From: Trichopria drosophilae
Lineage: Eukaryota > Arthropoda > Insecta > Hymenoptera > Diapriidae
Assembly: GCA_030407085.1 (NCBI GenBank)
Contig: CM059582.1
Location: 135,801,001-135,865,000, forward strand
Length of the DNA stretch: 64,000 bases
Direction: 5' to 3'
Within the stretch, counting starts at the first letter, position 1. Each line of letters begins with the position of its first letter. Shown piece by piece: positions 11,331 through 22,060 of this stretch. The position numbers and the translations under genes were made by a program. The notes below the pieces were generated by a model that saw only the letters and a list, made by a program, of their open reading frames with translations, was not told where the DNA came from and made no database searches.

Positions 11331-11555
11331 TTGCAGCAACGGTCGAAATGCCGTATTACGGAAAAGCCTCTTCGAGAAGGTCAATTAGACTTGGTTAAGC
11401 GAGCGAGTTACCGCCCACTGTGGCCAATCCTACGCATTTTAGAGTGTCATCGGGGAACCGACGGACTTACTTGCGTAGTAACAGTGCGGACTGCTTCTAC
11501 CGTTTTAAAGCGACCGATTACGCAACTTCCGTTGTTGCCGGTGGATTTAGAGTGA
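11331..11555 (+). pseudogene. BEL/Pao C-terminal DUF5641-like tail
   Basis: Short frame after the integrase, ending LKRPITQLPLLPVDLE. A Thr/Arg-rich end with RPITQL and a Leu-Pro run is the usual DUF5641 end of BEL/Pao polyproteins (a pattern like KRPV.KL..LP). The front half is out of frame. Confidence 0.5.
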
Positions 11556-11588
11556 TTTAAGTGACGTTAAGAATTAAGATATTTTTGT

Positions 11589-12412
11589 CAGCCAAAAACA
11601 TCTGTTCTAACTCGAGATGTGAAGAAATATATCAATACCATGCCGCCTCTCACGCACACTCTCGATTATGCAGTAATAAACAATAATCAGCATTTGTTTT
11701 CATTCTTTGTTTGGTCCGGGATCACTTGCTAATACTATTAAGATAAACCCAATCAAATTTCAGCCCAAACATCTGTTCTAACTCGAGATATGAAGAAATT
11801 TAGCAGTATCATCCCGCCTCTCAGACACACCCACGATTATACCGTAATATATAATAGTCAGCATTTTTTTTCATTATTTTTATAGCGCTAGATCGTTTGC
11901 TAATAGCATTAAGATAATCTCAACAAAATTTCAGCCCAGAACATATGTTCTAATCCGAGATATGAAGAAATCCATCAGTACCATGGCACTTCTCACGCAC
12001 ACGCACGATTATACAGTAATAGACAACAGTGAGCATTTGTTTTTATTATTTTTGTGCCTCGGGTCATTTGCTAATCGTACTAACATAATTCCAAGCAAAT
12101 TTCAGCCCAAACATCTGTTCTAACTTGAGATATGAAGAAATCTATCAGTATCATCCCGCCTCTCATGCACACCCACTGTTACACAGTAATAAACAACAGT
12201 CAGCATTTGTTTTCATTCTTTTTGTAGCGAGGAATGGTTTGCTAATGCTACTAAGATAATCTGAACCAAGTTTCAGCCCGAGCATCCGTTCTAACTCGAG
12301 ATGTGAAGAAATATATCAATATTACGCCTCCTCTCACGCACACCCCCGGTTATGCAGTAAGAAACAATAATCAGCATTTGTTTTCATTATTTTTGTAGCG
12401 CCAGATTCATTG
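11589..12412. repeat. Tandem array of about five 171-bp units
   Basis: The marker CAGCCCAAACATCTGTTCTA recurs at 11589, 11761, 11932, 12103 and 12274, so the period is 171-172 bp. Units differ by point changes and have one conserved block (TATGAAGAAAT) and another (CAGCATTTGTTTTCATT). The array begins directly after the BEL/Pao tail and ends near GTAGCGCCAGATTC. No gene is visible in it. Confidence 0.85.
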
Positions 12413-12567
12413 AGTAGGCCGCGCCGTCGGTTGCTCGCAGATTACGATCGTTGTAAGACTTAATGCGCCATGTGTTAACATACCGACCCCGTGTTCTGTC
12501 GGAGAACACAATCGTTTAACCAAAAAGAAAACAACAAATTCTTAAACTAAATTTAACAATAATATGG

Positions 12568-12810
12568 GTACGGAGTCTAGGAGTAGCGCTCCGTAGTTTT
12601 TTCTCATATCAGCTAAAATACGTGCACTTGGTGGTAGGGGTTGCCGATAACGGAGTCTGCCAGTCGCTCTCCGTAGTTTTTCATCATATTAGCTAACGTA
12701 CCTGCAGAAGGGGGTAGAGGTCGCCGATTGCGAGGTCTAGGAGACGCGCCCCGCAGTTTTTTCTTATATCAGCTTAAATACATCGCTATATTGTGCAATA
12801 TTCCCTGCCA
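12568..12810 (+). repeat. Three copies of an 80-bp satellite
   Basis: Units start at 12570, 12650 and 12730 (ACGGAGTCT, then GCTCCGTAGTTTTTTCT and a GGTGGTAGGGGTTGCCGAT block). The same satellite appears in reverse orientation at about 28155-28640. Confidence 0.8.
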
Positions 12811-13785
12811 TACGCGTATTTTGTATGAAATCTTAATTAGGGATTGGAATTCTTTGTACGAACACTGAATTTTGAAAAATCAATTCTGACGGTTGTAATT
12901 TTCATTTTGTACTTTAAACTCCTACTTTATCGGCTAAAGTCTTTAGAACGCATTTCCTAAAGGCAGTCAATGGAACACATTCGGGTTTTCCGATATTTAT
13001 TCTTTACCGATCTTTATTGAACTTAAACAGAGACTAGATTTATTATCAAGATAAGGTAGTAATCTACGCTGAGAAATCGAAATTAAACATAACTGAATAG
13101 ATTTTTCGAACTTCGGGCTTCATAAAGGCAGTATAACTTTTTATGAATTCATTAAAAAGATGAACAAACTTTATCGAAAATTAACCGAGAATTTTCTGCA
13201 ATAAGAAAAGAGCATGTATTGCAGATATCGGAGACAAGCCCTTTAAAGTTATCATCTGATCTATTTCATAAATTTCGAACGACTATCACCGGCGGCGTGA
13301 TTGTTGTTCCGTATTACTTCGGAACTTCCGGAAAGTTTTCCGCTTGTTCAGAACCTCGCGAAAATTGCGCCGAACAGCACGCAGTCGCCATTGCTAATTT
13401 CGAGCTTAATTAGAATCTCCGAAATCATTGGGAATGTCCGTTAAACCAAAGTTTGGATTAACCAATATCGCTCTGGTTCGTCAACCGAACAGTTTGCAAT
13501 AACTAGTTTTTCGTCATTCTCGCAAATTCGCGTATTAATCGGGCGTGCGTCGGACTCAGCGTGAAAACCGGTCCTGAATACGTGTTTCGCGATTAATACT
13601 GTAAATAATTAAAGTTGATTGAATTTGGAATTGTGTATCCATTCTACGATCAATAAATGTGCCTTCTTATCTTCGATTATTCGAGTGCACCTTATTTAAG
13701 CTCATGCTGATTTTGAACCCGCATTTCCAGCGCTTAAGTGCATATTTGGATTAATGATATTCGGAGTGCATAGCGCAACATTTGG
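12811..13785. other. No gene seen; right part is a probable BEL/Pao 5' LTR
   Basis: AT-rich sequence without supported coding potential. Near 13650 an AATAAA signal (GATCAATAAATGTG) is followed by a short GC-mixed stretch and then ACATTTGGCGATCCTGCC near 13780-13797, which has the form of an LTR end plus primer-binding region in BEL/Pao elements. The left LTR boundary was not found. Confidence 0.35.
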
Positions 13786-13999
13786 CGATCCTGCCAGGAA
13801 CAGCACGTAAGTAAAGTGCCGTTCCGAATTAAATTCGCGAGTGGACGTAAAGATTCTTAAAAAACAGTTCCGGACCTTAGAAATTTTGGAAAGCAGTGAC
13901 CAAATCAGGCATTAAAAATGCGAATGTTCGTCTCGAATTGAACAGTCGATTTCTAAAGTACATAATTGCGCGAATGCATTTCGAAAATTAAAACTGCTA

Positions 14000-14215
14000 C
14001 GATTCGGCAATCTTCGTCTTTCATCGGAATCTTTCGATTCCTCCGCGTATTCGCTTCGTTGCATTTAGTAACGACAGCGATTCGGTCATTTTCGGCTCGC
14101 ATCGGAATCTTCCGATTCCTCCGGTACTTCGCTTCGTTGCATTTTGTAAGGACAGCGACTCGGTGATCTTCGGTGCGCATCGGAATCTTACGATTTCTCG
14201 GTAACTCGCTTTGTG
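14000..14215. repeat. Tandem repeat, 78-79 bp, about 2.7 copies
   Basis: The marker ATCGGAATCTT recurs at 14022, 14101 and 14179, each followed by CGATT(C/T)CT and a CGCTTCGTTGCATTT block. On the minus strand it reads as 26-residue repeats, an effect of the period being divisible by three. It lies ahead of the gag remnant. Confidence 0.75.
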
Positions 14216-14257
14216 ACACATATAATCGTAAATGATCGGTCTTTCGATTCATTTCAG

Positions 14258-14731
14258 CGGCTCTACTATCTGAAATCTTGTTTGGATTGTGAAGTTGCTG
14301 CTTTATTAAGAAATTTATCAGTTACCTCGGATAATTACGATGTTGCTTGGCAAATGCTCGTCGACCGTTACGAAAATAAACGTCGTCTTCTTTATATATA
14401 TTTAAGTAAATTATTCTCAATGAAATCAGTTTCTCGCGACGGTTCTCCGACAGAACTTTGAACGTTGCTCGACTCTGCGCAAGAAACAATTGACGCGTTA
14501 AAAAAGTTAAATCAACCGGTCGCGGACTATATTTTTGTTTTTCTAATCATTCAACGTTTAGATCGTGATACACGCGAGGCTTGGGACATTTCATTAGATA
14601 ACGATGAGTATGCCACATACGAAAAATTACGTAAATTGTTGTCAAATAAAATTCGTGCACATGAAACGCCAACCGGGTTGAAAAGGCATCTTCTTCATTC
14701 GCCTCAAATTCAAAGAATGCGTCTAAGATAA
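14258..14731 (+). pseudogene. BEL/Pao gag remnant (second copy)
   Basis: Two frames separated by a TGA at about 14459-14461. The first holds YYLKSCLDCEVAALLRNL, SVTSDNYDVAWQMLVDRYEN and KLFSMKSV; the second holds TREAWDISLDNDEYATYEKL. These are the C-terminal half of a DUF1759-type gag. The N-terminal half is missing or scrambled by the 78-bp repeat. After a gap, Cys/His fragments (CQNCLSLFHKINAC near 14902, RCNERHHTLLHT) represent the zinc-knuckle region. Confidence 0.6.
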
Positions 14732-15099
14732 ATAAAAGCCATGTCTCAAATGCCTCTGCCTCTCACGTTCTATGGCATCATTCGAATGCAAAGGGTCAAT
14801 CCAAGTGCATCGTATGCACCGAATCACATGATTTATATAAATGCGCTAGATTCAATGAAAAGTCAGTCCGACAACGGTGGTAGATAGTTAAAAGACACAC
14901 CTTGTGTCAAAATTGCTTATCGCTATTCCATAAAATAAACGCATGTAAAAGTGAGCGTACGCGCTCTCGGTGTAATGAGCGTCATCACACACTTTTACAT
15001 ACACAACCACGACAGTCAAGTGTCCCAATACCTGATGCCTCACAGGCTGAGTTAAAGTCTTCGCGAAACAACATGCCTAATGTTGATGTTGATTTTGTA

Positions 15100-15312
15100 C
15101 AATCGCATTTGAGTATTCCCCAAATGCCGGCGCATATTGTATTAGCCACGGCATGGGTATTGGTCACCACTGCCTCGCAACGCGTTGTGAAAGTGCGCGC
15201 CCTTCTGGACCAAGGGTCAACGCACACGTATATTTCTCGCGAAATCGTACATGCATTACGTGTGATGCATTACACGTCAATAGTAGCAACCGCAATTGGG
15301 CGAACGGAATAG
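15100..15312 (+). pseudogene. BEL/Pao aspartic protease (second copy)
   Basis: The end of frame 14902-15312 reads VLATAWVLVTTASQRVVKVR and then ALLDQGSTHTYISREIVHAL, with DQGS as the catalytic box. The frame stops at 15310-15312 after GRTE, before the C-terminal half. Downstream pieces of the protease are in frame 15361 (LRVGLRDGIKRG is a poor match). Confidence 0.6.
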
Positions 15313-15360
15313 GGTACCATTAAACGAGTCGCATCTATTTCTATCAGTTCGACGAAAGAT

Positions 15361-16410
15361 ATGTCAGTGGCCTTAACAACAGATGCGTTAATTATTGACT
15401 CATTGACATCATATACACCAAATTTTCGGTTTCTACTATCGCGTTGGGCGCATTTAAATAATCTCGAGTTCGCGGATGGTTGCCCGACCGAAGATACCTA
15501 TCCATGTAATTATTGGAGCGGATCTTTACGCGTAGGGCTTCGGGATGGCATTAAGCGCGGAAAACGTGACGAGCCGGTGCCGAGTCATGCACAAGCGCAT
15601 GATTCATTCCTCCACGATGCAATAACTCGATTTTGGGAAATCGAGGAAATTTCCACGTGTCGCCCATTGTGGGGGGACGATGAGCGGTGTGAGCAGCACT
15701 TCCGCGACACACATTGGCGTTCGTCGGATGGTCGCTATGTGGTGCGCATACCGTTCAAAAATTCTCCGCCCTTGGCATTTGGTGATACCTATCATCATGC
15801 CTCACGTTGTATAAAATCTCTCGAACATCGACTCTCCAGTCGTCCGCAAGAGCGCGACGCATACGTGCAATTTATGACAGAGTACGAAGACCTCGATCAT
15901 ATGCGTGCTATGCCTGCGTTATCAGACGCTGATCCAGCCGTTTATTTGTCTCCCCATCCAGTCGTCAAATCATCAAGTGCGACGACCAGAACGCGAGTAG
16001 TATTCAACGCCTCCGCGTTGTCTACTACTGGTCTATCTCTCAATGACCTCCAATATGTCGGTCCCAAGTTACAGGCTGATTTACCCATGCTACACGTTCA
16101 ATGGCGCTCTCATCGATATGTCTATACAGCAGACATCGAAAAAATGTATCGTCAGATAATGGTCGATGAGCGTGACCTAAACTATCAGCGCATTTTATGG
16201 AGTAAATCATCATCAGAGACTCGGTAGTATCAACTCCTAACTGTCACCTATGGAACGGCCAGCGCCAACTCGCAGAAGATGAAGGGCACGCCTTTCCTAT
16301 GGGTAGAGATGTAATGTTGAACAGCATGTTTGTAGACGATGTACTATTGGGTGCTGATGCGATTGCTGATGCTATGCTCATCCGAGATCAACTAATGACA
16401 TTGCTTAAGA
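15361..16410 (+). pseudogene. BEL/Pao reverse transcriptase (second copy), truncated by insertion
   Basis: Frame 15361-16227 contains DAITRFWEIEEISTCRPLW, CEQHFRDTHWR, GRYVVRIPFKNSPP, TRVVFNASALS, PKLQADLPMLHVQWR and YTADIEKMYRQIMVDERDL, an orderly BEL/Pao RT through the first catalytic Asp. A stop follows at 16227. The next part (16299 on) has LNSMFVDDVLLGADAIADAM, where FVDD is the second catalytic box, then IRDQLMTLLKKT, where the foldback element begins. Of the two BEL/Pao copies this has the better-kept active site. Confidence 0.75.
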
Positions 16411-16990
16411 AAACTTTGCGCCGTGAAATTGGCGATTTTCGAAGGATTTTCCGGATTTTTTTGCAGAAATCGGTTTCTCGTGTCCAGGAATAGCGATTAA
16501 AGTAGTATGGACAAGATTGTTAGCTTATAAATAGGAAAAATAAAGCATCAAAATTTGACAGCGGCCATCTCTTTGTCTAACTTCAGGCGATCGACATAAG
16601 ACCTTCTCTTTCTAGGTTGCTCCGCTCACTCGCGCTTCGAGACTGTCTCACTTGCTCCGAATAGAGATGCACTCGCTCGATCGCAGGCGACTGACCGTGC
16701 GTTGTCGTTACGAAAAATTCATGCATTTTTGTGAATGTGGCCGGGGAACAAAGTTCCGAAAATCAACACACCCCACGACAGGCCAAAATTGCATATAACA
16801 TGGCTCCAGTGTGATTTTCTTCCCTTTGTCTTTGAAAATTTGGCAAAAAAAAGCGAATTAAAGAAGATTTTTCGCAAAAATTGAGGATCAAGCTGTTTTT
16901 GTTTTTTTCCACATTATATTATGGTGTATGTCAACAAATAATTCTTATTTGTCCAAATTATTATTTTTTTGACTATTTTTGAATTCACCG

Positions 16991-17117
16991 CACGAACCGA
17001 ATGTTGCCGAACGCTTAGCGGTGTTGCCAAGTTTCTTCCTGGTTACTGCGCGGCGCGGAGTCCGAAGAGCCAACAACTTGGCAACAACGCTAAGCATTCG
17101 GCAACATTCGGTTCGTG
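16991..17117. repeat. Long imperfect hairpin, 41-bp arms
   Basis: Arms 16991-17031 and 17077-17117 are inverted copies with two mismatches (start CACGAACCGAATGTTGCC). The 45-bp loop is GC-rich (GCGCGGCGCGGAG). Conserved at 19409-19535 and, with more change and a shortened loop-side sequence, at about 23838-23966. Confidence 0.85.
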
Positions 17118-17129
17118 CTGTAAATTCGA

Positions 17130-17420
17130 CGGCGCGGCATACATATGTACGGAAGAGCAGCAACAACAGCGGCAGCAGCATTGCAGAAAAAGAAAATAAT
17201 CGGTAAGAAATGAGAATTACACGATAGTAGATCCCTAGAATATTTTATAATCGTATATGTAATTGTTTATTCTTTATTTCAGCGACGAGGCTGTTCAATT
17301 GCCGGAGGAATAAAAAACGAGGCGAAAATCGTCGATGCCGGAGCCGGGGCAACAAAGGCGGACGAGCGCATGGGGGAGCCACCCCAACAGCGACATGAAC
17401 TAGAGGTATATATGAATAGA
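17130..17420 (+). other. Intron-like segment with flanking exon-like sequence, repeated in all arms
   Basis: GT...AG segment 17203-17282 (CGGTAAGAAAT at its 5' end, CTTTATTTCAG at its 3' end) is exactly 80 nt. The equivalents at 19620-19699 and, on the minus strand, 23757-23678 are also exactly 80 nt. The left flank encodes a Ser/Asn/Ala-rich stretch, the right flank (from GCGACGAGGCTG) an Arg/Gly-rich stretch if spliced. It could be a small gene or a captured exon-intron fragment; no family recognised. Confidence 0.35.
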
Positions 17421-17439
17421 CATGATAAATAGCATAAAT

Positions 17440-18790
17440 TTATTGTGGTTGAGTATTTTGTAGTACAATTTTTAACAGTAATCTACCCACGTAGAGAACA
17501 AAATAGTAAAATATACTAATCTTAGATACGATAACTATTCCAATAGTCGAAATTACTTTTGCTTGTAGTATACACGTAGACCAAGTAACTTTGACAGCTT
17601 CGTATAAACTGTAACAATTAACAACGTATCTACTTACAGGTAGTACACGTATAGGATCAGTATATTTTACTATTTTCCTTCTCCCAGTGTTTTGCGTACC
17701 ATTCAAAATTAAACTGCAAATACAATAGTAAATATCTACCATAACTATTCCACTAGTCAAAATTACTTTTGCTTGTAGTATACGCGTAGACCAAGTAACT
17801 TTGACAGCTTCGTATAACCTGTAACCTTTCACAACGTATCTACTTACAGGAAGAACACGTATAGGATTAGTATATTTTACTATTTTCCTTCTACCAGTGT
17901 TTTGCGTACCATTCAAAATTAAGCTACAAATACGATAGTAAATATCTACCATAACTATTCCACTAGTCGAAATTACTCTTGCTTGTAGTATACGCGTAGA
18001 CCAAGTAACTTTGACAGCTTCTTATAAAATGTGACCTTTCACAACGTATCTACTTACAGGAAGAACACGTATAGGATTAGTATATTTTGCTATTTTCCTT
18101 CTACCGGTGTTTTGCGTACCATTCAAAATTACTCTATAAACACGATAGAAATATCTACCATAACTATTCTACAAGTCGAAGTTAATTTTGCTCGTAGTAT
18201 ACGCGCAGACCAAGTAACTTTGACAGCTTCGTATAAACTGTAACAATTAACAACGTATCTACTTACAGGTAGTACACGTATAGGATCAGTATATTTTACT
18301 ATTTTCCTTCTCCCAGTGTTTTGCGTACCATTCAAAATTAAACTACAAATACGATAGTAAATACCTACCATAACTATTCCACTAGTCGAAATTACTTTCG
18401 CTTGTAGTATACGCGTAGACCAAGTAACTTTGACAGCTTCGTATAAACTGTTACCTTTCACAACGTATCTACTTACAGGAAGAACACGTATAGGATTAGT
18501 ATATTTTACTATTTTCCTTCTACCAGTATTTTGCGTACCATTCAAAATTACTCTATAAACACGATAGAAATATCTACCATAACTATTCCACTAGTCGAAG
18601 TTACTTTTGCTTGTAGTATACGCGCAGACCAAGTAACTTTAACAGCTTCGTATAAACTGTAACCTTTCATAATGTATCTACTTACAGGTAGTACACGTGT
18701 AGGATAAGTATATTTTACTATTTTCTTCTCCCAGTGTTTTGCGTACCATTCAAAATTAAACTACAAACACGATAGTAAATATCTAGCAAA
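17440..18790 (-). repeat. 210-bp tandem monomers, unit 1
   Basis: About six monomers. The period is 210 bp, so long frames stay open on the minus strand (170 and 138 codons) with the protein-like motif YTDPIRVLPVSRYVV. The block lies between an AATTTATTGTGG flank and a CAAACAACTTCTACCG flank. I do not call it a gene. Confidence 0.75.
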
Positions 18791-19026
18791 CAACTTCTAC
18801 CGTTTATTTCATCGCACAAATAGCTTCAGAATGATTTTTCATAACATAGCGTAATGCATGATTGTAACATATTGCATCTACATAGCTGACGCAGAAAAAT
18901 AATAAGATGACGGTTATATGCTTGAAAATTTGTATAAATAGTCTGCAACTATTTGTGCGAAGAATTAAATGGCATAAATTTATTGTGGATGAGTACTATT
19001 GTATTTTTGCAGTTCAATTTTTAACA

Positions 19027-20820
19027 GAGACTGTCTCACTTGCTCGGAATAGAAATACACTCGCTCCCTCTCTCTCTCTCTCTGCTTCCGTAAGAGAGTG
19101 CAGGCGACTGACCGTGCGTTGTCGTTACGAAAAATTTATGCATTTTTGCGAATGTGGCCGGGGAACAAAGTTCCGAAAATCAACACACCCCACGACATGC
19201 CAAAATTGCATATAACATGGCTCCAGTGTGATTTTCTTCACTTTGTCTTTGAAAATTTGGCAAAAAGAAAGCGAATTAAAGAAGATTTTTCGCAAAAATT
19301 GAGGATCAAGCTGTTTTTGTTTTTTTTCCACTTTATATTATGGTGTATCTCAACAAATAATTTTTATTTGTCCAAATTATTATTTTTTGACTATTTTCGA
19401 ATTGTCCGCACGAACCGAGTGTTGCCGAACGCCTAGCGGTGTTGCCAAGTTTCTTCCTGGTTACTGCGCGGCGCGGAGTCCGGAGAGCCAACGACTTGGC
19501 AACAACGCTAAGCGTTCGGCAACATTCGGTTCCTGCGGTAAATTCGACGCGCGGCATACATATGTACGGAAGAGCAGCAACAGCAGCGGCAGCAGCATTG
19601 CAGAAAAAGAAAATAATCGGTAAGAAATGAGAATTACACGATTGTAGATCCCTAGAATGTCTTATAATCGTATATGTAATTGTTTATTCTTTATTTCAGC
19701 GACGAGGCTGTTCAATTACTGGAGGAATAAAAAACGAGGCGAAAATCGTCGATGCCGGAGCCGGGGCAACAAAGGCGGACGAGCGCATGGAGGAGCCACC
19801 CCAACAGCGACATGAACTAGAGGTATAGGTATATGAATAGACATGATAAATAGCATAAATTTATTGTGGTTGAGTATTTTGTAGTACAATTTTTAACAGT
19901 AATCTACCCACGTAGAGAACAAAATAGTAAAATATACTAATCCCAGATAGGATAACTATTCCAATAGTCGAAATTACTTTTGCATGTAGTATACACGTAG
20001 AACAAGTAACTTTGACAGCTTCGTATAAAATGTAACAATTAACAACGTATCTACTTACAGGTAGTACACGTATAGGATCAGTATATTTTACTATTGTTCC
20101 TTCTCCAAGTGTTTTGCGTACCATTCAAAATTAAACTACAAATACGATAGTAAAAATCTACTATAACTATTCCACTAGTCGAAATTACTTTTGTTTGTAG
20201 TATACGCGTAGACCAAGTAACTTTGACAGCTTCGTATAAACTGTAACCTATCACAACGTATCTACTTACAGGAAGAACACGTATAGGATTAGTATATTTC
20301 ACTATTTTCCTTCTACCAGTGTTTTGCGTACCATTCAAAATTACTCTATAAACACGATAGAAATATCTACCATAACTATTCCACTAGTTGAAGTTACTTT
20401 TGCTTGTAGTATACGCGCAGACCAAGTAACTTTAACAGCTTCGTATAAACTGTAACCTTTCATAATGTATCTACTTACAGGTAGTACTCGTGTAGGATAA
20501 GTATATTTTACTATTTTCTTCTCCCAGTGTTTTGCGTACCATTCAAAATTAAACTACAAACACGATAGTAAATATCTAGCAAACAACTTCTACCGTTTAT
20601 TTCATCGCACAAATAGCTTCAGAATGATTTTTCATAACATAGCGTAATGCATGATTGTAACATATTGCATCTACATAGCTGACGCAGAAAAATAATAAGA
20701 TGACGGTTATATGCTTGAAAATTTGTATAAATAGTCTGCAACTATTTGTGCGAAGAATTAAATGGCATAAATTTATTGTGGATGAGTACTATTGTATTTT
20801 TGCAGTTCAATTTTTAACAG
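19027..20820 (+). repeat. Second tandem unit of the foldback left arm
   Basis: A direct repeat of 16640-19026, shorter because its 210-bp block (about 19860-20580) has fewer monomers. It starts at GAGACTGTCTCACTTGCTC and includes a (CT)n run at 19067-19083, the hairpin, the 80-nt intron-like segment and the 210-bp monomers. A third, partial unit starts at 20821 with the same sequence and ends near 21085. Confidence 0.8.
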
Positions 20821-21085
20821 AGACTGTCTCACTTGCTCGGAATAGAAAGACACTCGCTCCCTCTCTCTACCTCTCTCTCTCTCTGCTTTCGTATGAGAGT
20901 ACAGGCGACTGACCGTGCGTCGTCGTTACGAAAAATTCATGCATTTTTGCGAATGTGGCCGGGGAACAAAGTTCCGAAAATCAACACACCTCCCGACAGG
21001 CCAAGATTTGCATATAACATGGCTCCAGCGTGATTTTCTTCACTTTGTCTTTGAAAATTTGGCAAAAAGAAAGCGAATTAAAAAA

Positions 21086-22060
21086 CATTAGACTCACGCA
21101 ATATCGAAATTTTAGTTTTCGTTTTCGGAACTTCGTTTCCCGGCCGCGCAAATTGCACGATTTTTAAAAAATATGGATGCTTTGTAGAAAATAACATATC
21201 GAGAACTGCAGATGGTGAGATACAATTCATCGCAGATCGAATAACTTTTGTGCACGACTTTTCAGTGCGCAAAGTAAAATAATTGGCAAAGAAATGCGCA
21301 CAAGCGTCGAAAACTGTTTTTTTTTTTCAATAAATTAAAATTGATGTTTTTTTTCTGACATTGGACACTCGGTCTGTATAATGACATTAATTTTAAAACA
21401 AAAATGTGGATCAAACCGCTCCTTTTTTTTATTATGAAACGACTAGCCTACAAATACCTACCTTTGAAGTCCATACCCGGAAAGCAGCCTCACTACGGGG
21501 AAATGCGGAAGAACACACACGAATGCATATTCAATAAATATACACAGAAAATGAATTGACAAATTAAGGGGGGGGGGGGAATGCCAAACGTGCAAGAATG
21601 ATAAGTATACAGTATATATAGGTATACATTTGGCCCCCCCTCCCACCTTCCGATGGGAGAAGGAAAAATGTGTCTTTTTTTTCTTTTTTTTCTGTTTTTT
21701 TTGTAACGTAATTGTGCTTGTAAAAATTAGTAATGGTACAAAGATCAGGCCATGTCGTCCATATATTGACGATGTCTCGCCGCCTCCTGCCTCTCCCGCG
21801 CCCACTTCGCTCCTTGAACCCTGGGGCCCCTCGGGTGACGCTGAAACTATACAAACATATTATAAGTAAAATACACAACAATAGGCAGTTATAGAAATAA
21901 AATATTTAATCGCACCAAACAATAAACATATTGCATCTAAACTTTATGAGGAAATGAGTCATCGCTTTTAAAAATAATAAAATGGCGGTTATATAATTAA
22001 AAATCTGCAATAAATAGGAATGCATAATCTGCAACTATATGTGCGATGAAATAAATAATA
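21086..22060. other. Central part of the foldback element, no gene seen
   Basis: Sequence not shared with the arms as far as I can see. It contains low-complexity runs (T runs at 21320 and 21675, an 11-G run near 21567, a CT-rich region 21780-21840). Frames across it are short and compositionally biased. From about 22000 a diverged form of the arm sequence starts. Confidence 0.5.

Larger units (their letters stand above)
6616..11588 (+). mobile_element. Degenerate BEL/Pao LTR retrotransposon
   Basis: Remnants occur in the canonical BEL/Pao order on one strand: DUF1759-type gag, zinc knuckles (around 7570-7760), aspartic protease, reverse transcriptase, RNase H, H2C2 zinc-binding integrase, integrase core and a DUF5641-like C-terminus. 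At least eight frame changes or stops break the polyprotein. I found no clear LTR pair; the left side abuts the LINE tail and the right side runs into a tandem array. The related copy at 13.79-25.3 kb has similar domains but is only moderately alike. Confidence 0.8.
13786..16410 (+). mobile_element. Second BEL/Pao element, 5' part
   Basis: Same domain order as the copy at 6.6-11.6 kb but a different lineage. Parts: possible primer-binding site (about 13787-13800), a 78-bp tandem repeat, gag (14258-14731), zinc-knuckle stretch (14760-15000), protease (about 15130-15312), RT (15361-16410). The element is then cut by the foldback insertion and resumes at about 24606. Confidence 0.75.

Noticed and set aside
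11589..12412. Relation to primate alpha satellite (171 bp)
   Set aside because: Only the length agrees; the sequence shows no likeness and all other content is arthropod.
21564..21881. Frames over the T-run and G-run region
   Set aside because: They consist of homopolymer translation (Phe and Lys runs) with no support.
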